This document shows positions 5,862-8,045 of a stretch of DNA of 8,045 bases, piece after piece. How positions within the stretch are numbered: position 1 is the first letter of the stretch; each line of letters begins with the position of its first letter. The DNA is from Bacteroides sp. 43_108 (lineage in GTDB: Bacteria; Bacteroidota; Bacteroidia; Bacteroidales; Bacteroidaceae): contig MNQS01000162.1 in NCBI GenBank assembly GCA_001915545.1, positions 1-8,045 of the forward strand, given 5' to 3'. The notes under the pieces were generated by a model that did no database searches, was not told where the DNA came from, and saw only the letters and a program-made list of their open reading frames with translations. The position numbers and the translations under genes are program-made.

Positions 5862-6908
5862 ATGCTTATATATATTGGTATATATATACTTATTTTACTC
5901 TTTCTGATTGCAGACTTCTCTTTAGAAAACCAAAAAAACAAAGTGCTCAATATTCTCGCTATCATCATGGTTTTGTTTATTGGGCTAAGAGGAGACAGCG
6001 GAGCTGACTCCCCTGTCTATATTGATTTTTTTAATTATAATACAGATACTATCTGGAACTGGAAAGGAGTAGAAAAAGGATATGCGGAATATGGATTTTA
6101 TTATCTATCCGTCATTCTAAAAAGTATATGGAACAACATTGATTTTTATTTTACCTCTATTTCCGCTTTGACCATTTTCTTTCTGATAAGGTCGCTAAAG
6201 GAATTTTCTATCTACCCCATCCTTGGCTTCTGTGTGTACTATTCCAGGTTTCTGATTATCAGAGATATGAACCAGATAAGGCAAGCGCTGGCCATGGTAG
6301 TCATCATCTACGCTTTCAAACTTCTACTCAGCCATAAGAAAAAAGCCTTTGCATGTGTCATCCTTTGCATGACTTTCATACATTACAGTTCCATCATTGT
6401 CCTCCCATTCATCTGGTTATATGATAAACGTCCTCATTTAAAACAAACTATAGCAATCTTAGGTATCAGTTTGGTAGCAGGCCTTATAGGTAGCATTGTG
6501 TTTAAGAAAATACTTATAGCTACGGGATATATTGTATTCCTTCGGTATATAGATACTGCAAATCTCGGCCTCTTGAACCCTGTATTAATCTTCCAATTAG
6601 GCATTTGTTTCCTATTTTGCTACTTTGAACCAATTTTAAAAGACAGACAGAAAGGATATTACATAATACGTAACGCTTATTTATATTCCACGGTATTGTT
6701 GTTGCTTACCTGTAACATGGGAGAAATAGGCGGACGACTGGCTACCATATTTGCTACATGTGAGATTTTTATTCTGCCAGCTCTATCCACCACCATCCGA
6801 CCTTATCTGGGCGGATACATTGCCTATTTATTATTGGCCGTTCTACTATTCAGCATGAACTACTTTAAGTTACTGCAAGCCGTTTCTTCATGGGAATATT
6901 TCTCATAA
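5862..6908 (+). CDS. wzy: EpsG-family / Wzy-type polysaccharide polymerase, integral membrane protein
   Basis: This 348-residue protein is mostly hydrophobic, with roughly nine or more membrane segments starting at residues 3-17. Two patterns point to the EpsG family of putative polymerases: GLRGDSGADSPVY (41-53), matching the R-x-x-x-G-x-D-x-x-x-Y region in the first periplasmic loop, and RDMNQIRQALA (134-144), matching the conserved I-R-Q-x-x-A block; E76-x-G-F lies between. EpsG/Wzy proteins join repeat units at the periplasmic face of the inner membrane. I place the start at ATG 5862, 11 nt after the previous stop and just before the first membrane segment. A GTG at 5844 in the same frame would add six residues and overlap the previous gene by 7 nt. 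The symbol is functional, not based on close identity. Confidence 0.85.
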   Translation: MLIYIGIYILILLFLIADFSLENQKNKVLNILAIIMVLFIGLRGDSGADSPVYIDFFNYNTDTIWNWKGVEKGYAEYGFYYLSVILKSIWNNIDFYFTSISALTIFFLIRSLKEFSIYPILGFCVYYSRFLIIRDMNQIRQALAMVVIIYAFKLLLSHKKKAFACVILCMTFIHYSSIIVLPFIWLYDKRPHLKQTIAILGISLVAGLIGSIVFKKILIATGYIVFLRYIDTANLGLLNPVLIFQLGICFLFCYFEPILKDRQKGYYIIRNAYLYSTVLLLLTCNMGEIGGRLATIFATCEIFILPALSTTIRPYLGGYIAYLLLAVLLFSMNYFKLLQAVSSWEYFS

Positions 6909-6920
6909 AATCCCTTTTTC

Positions 6921-7973
6921 ATGAAAATAGCATACATTATCCCTAAACCCTCCAATACAGGCCCTATACTTGTAGTCCTTGAACTTGTCAAAGAAATGTC
7001 AAGACACGGACACAATTGCACAGTATATCACTTTGACAAGGGAGATGAAATTATCTTTCCATGTCAAACCCAACAAATTTCTTTTTTTCAAAAAATAAAT
7101 TTTGATCATTTTGACGTTATACATACCCATGGTTTACGCCCGGACTGCTACATTTTTCTGCATAAACCACTGAAAAGCAAGACCCTTTTCATCACAACAT
7201 TACACAACTATATCATTCCTGATTTCTCATATCAATATAATAAATTTATTGCTTATACCATAGGTAATTTATGGATGCTGGGCATAAGAAGACATGACAA
7301 AATTGTCACTTTGAGTAAAGATGCTATGAAATATTACCAGCGTAGACTCCCCCTACAGAAACTTACTTATGCGTATAACACACGAAGCCTTCCTCAGTCT
7401 GAGTCAATTGACGAACAAACTCGACAGAAGATTCTGCAATTCAAGAAAGATTCTTTTATATTAGGAGTTAATGCTGCCCTTACAGACAGAAAAGGAATAG
7501 ACCAAATAATCAAAGCCTTAAAAAAATTAGCAAATTACAAACTGATTATTATCGGAGACGGTAAAAGCAAGATTCCTTTAGAAAACCTGTCCGTCACCGA
7601 ACAGGTTTCAGAAAGAGTGCTATTTCTCGGATACAAAAAAGATGCTTATAGATTCTTACCTTTTTATGATTTGTTCATTCTCCCAAGCAGAAATGAAGGC
7701 TTTGGACTTACGTTACTCGAATCGGCCCTATACAAAAAAAATGTAGTTTGCTCCCGCATTCCCATTTTTGAAGAATTATGTCCTCAAGGAGAAGTAACTT
7801 TTTTTGAACTGGAAAACATCTCCTCTTTAGTCAAAGCCATTCAAACGGCCAGTCAAAGTCCTGATTTAGGGAACAAGCTGTATCAACGATATATCCAATC
7901 TTTTTCGCCCAACGTTTTTTATAAAAGATACAATCAAATATACAACAGTAAGCTTCCAAAATTGGCGTATTGA
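6921..7973 (+). CDS. Family 4 glycosyltransferase (GT-B fold), last gene of the cluster
   Basis: This 350-residue protein begins with KIAYIIPKPSNTGPILVVLELVKEMSRHGH, the nucleotide-fold start typical of GT4 enzymes with a G-P-x-x-x-x-x-x-L helix. HTHGLRPD follows near 69-76, then TLHNYI. The C-terminal domain has LGVNAALTDRKGIDQIIKAL, LIIIGDGKSK and PSRNEGFGLTLLESA, where E259 and E267 form the EX7E donor-binding pair. It is clearly more distant from the two tandem GT4 proteins than they are from each other. Its likely role is sugar addition to the repeat unit, with unknown donor. The start lies 12 nt after the polymerase stop. The much longer gap after its stop suggests that it closes the operon. 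Confidence 0.93.
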   Translation: MKIAYIIPKPSNTGPILVVLELVKEMSRHGHNCTVYHFDKGDEIIFPCQTQQISFFQKINFDHFDVIHTHGLRPDCYIFLHKPLKSKTLFITTLHNYIIPDFSYQYNKFIAYTIGNLWMLGIRRHDKIVTLSKDAMKYYQRRLPLQKLTYAYNTRSLPQSESIDEQTRQKILQFKKDSFILGVNAALTDRKGIDQIIKALKKLANYKLIIIGDGKSKIPLENLSVTEQVSERVLFLGYKKDAYRFLPFYDLFILPSRNEGFGLTLLESALYKKNVVCSRIPIFEELCPQGEVTFFELENISSLVKAIQTASQSPDLGNKLYQRYIQSFSPNVFYKRYNQIYNSKLPKLAY

Positions 7974-8000
7974 CTAGCATGTCTCTTTCGCATACCTTCG
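7970..8000 (+). promoter_or_regulatory. Weak candidate promoter after the glycosyltransferase cluster
   Basis: TTGA at 7970-7973 overlaps the stop codon of the last GT4 gene and could act as a -33 element. TACCTTCG at 7993-8000 matches the Bacteroidetes -7 box TAnnTTTG at all but one fixed position. The 19-nt gap between them is acceptable. Transcription would begin near 8006, about 20 nt before the ATG at 8026. The elements are short and degenerate. Confidence 0.28.
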
Positions 8001-8001
8001 T

Positions 8002-8034
8002 GCTAAACTTAAAACTCGAAAGATTATGTTTAGC
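8002..8034. repeat. Short inverted repeat in the last intergenic gap
   Basis: GCTAAAC (8002-8008) is complementary to GTTTAGC (8028-8034) with a 19-nt loop. No U tract follows, so it is not a convincing terminator. The right arm overlaps the possible start codon at 8026-8028, so pairing could hide that start in mRNA. The stem is only seven pairs, so chance is possible. Confidence 0.3.
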
Positions 8035-8045
8035 GAAAAAGATTT
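8026..8045 (+). CDS. Possible start of a further gene, cut by the window edge
   Basis: An ATG at 8026 opens a frame reading MFSEKD and running off the window. It lies 52 nt after the previous stop, has the purine-rich CGAAAG a few bases upstream and a candidate promoter at a suitable distance. From memory, some Bacteroidales DUF4301 proteins begin with a similar M-[FL]-[ST]-[EK]-x-D pattern, but six residues cannot identify a family, so I assign no function. Confidence 0.4.

Noticed and set aside
5866..5889. TA-rich repeat at the start of the polymerase gene, considered as a dinucleotide repeat or hairpin
   Set aside because: It encodes the first membrane segment (IYIGIYI), is interrupted by TTGG and the frame is intact, so amino acid composition explains it.
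7082..7088. T7 runs in the last GT4 gene (also at 7799-7805) as possible phase-variable tracts
   Set aside because: They are no longer than expected by chance at this base composition and do not coincide with any frame disruption.
1..8045. CRISPR arrays, tRNA or rRNA genes
   Set aside because: I saw no regularly spaced direct repeats and no recognisable tRNA or rRNA sequence on either strand.

Overview
The window looks like part of a capsule or O-antigen type surface polysaccharide locus from a Bacteroidales bacterium (Bacteroides, Phocaeicola, Parabacteroides or a relative). The evidence is AT-rich DNA, tightly packed genes with few clear Shine-Dalgarno sites, candidate promoters of the Bacteroidetes type (TAnnTTTG-like -7 boxes), and a typical gene set: Wzx flippase, several glycosyltransferases and an EpsG/Wzy-type polymerase. 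The genus is an inference. All supported genes are on the + strand.

Positions 1-344 are the right end of an IS66-family insertion sequence: the last 85 codons of its transposase, a candidate outward-facing promoter box (267-274), a perfect 34-nt palindrome (284-317) and a terminal repeat that ends in TTAC at 344 (GTAA when read inward). The element stops five bases before the wzx start codon. The expected 8-base target duplication (345-352) would contain that ATG, so the insertion spared the coding sequence but cut the gene off from its original upstream region.

Positions 350-7973 form a compact, probably single transcription unit: wzx (350-1876), a GT-A family 2 glycosyltransferase (1873-2874), a family 25 glycosyltransferase split by a frameshift (2886-3619), two adjacent paralogous GT-B family 4 glycosyltransferases (3625-4707 and 4717-5850), an EpsG-like polymerase (5862-6908) and a third, more distant family 4 glycosyltransferase (6921-7973). 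Gaps are 5-12 nt, and the first pair overlaps by 4 nt. In the expected Wzx/Wzy scheme, the glycosyltransferases add sugars to a lipid-linked repeat unit on the cytoplasmic face of the inner membrane, Wzx flips it and Wzy polymerises it. No initiating sugar-phosphate transferase, sugar-nucleotide pathway or chain-length gene is present, so the locus must extend beyond the window or draw on genes elsewhere.

The most notable signal is a run of nine G residues at 3183-3191 inside the GT25 gene, exactly where the reading frame breaks. Seven or ten Gs would restore one ORF of 243 or 244 codons. This is what a slipped-strand phase-variation switch in the OFF state would look like, so the locus may make two glycan structures. 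A sequencing or assembly error in the homopolymer is the main alternative.

Positions 7974-8045 hold a longer intergenic gap, a weak promoter candidate and what may be the first codons of another gene at 8026, suggesting that the operon ends at 7973.
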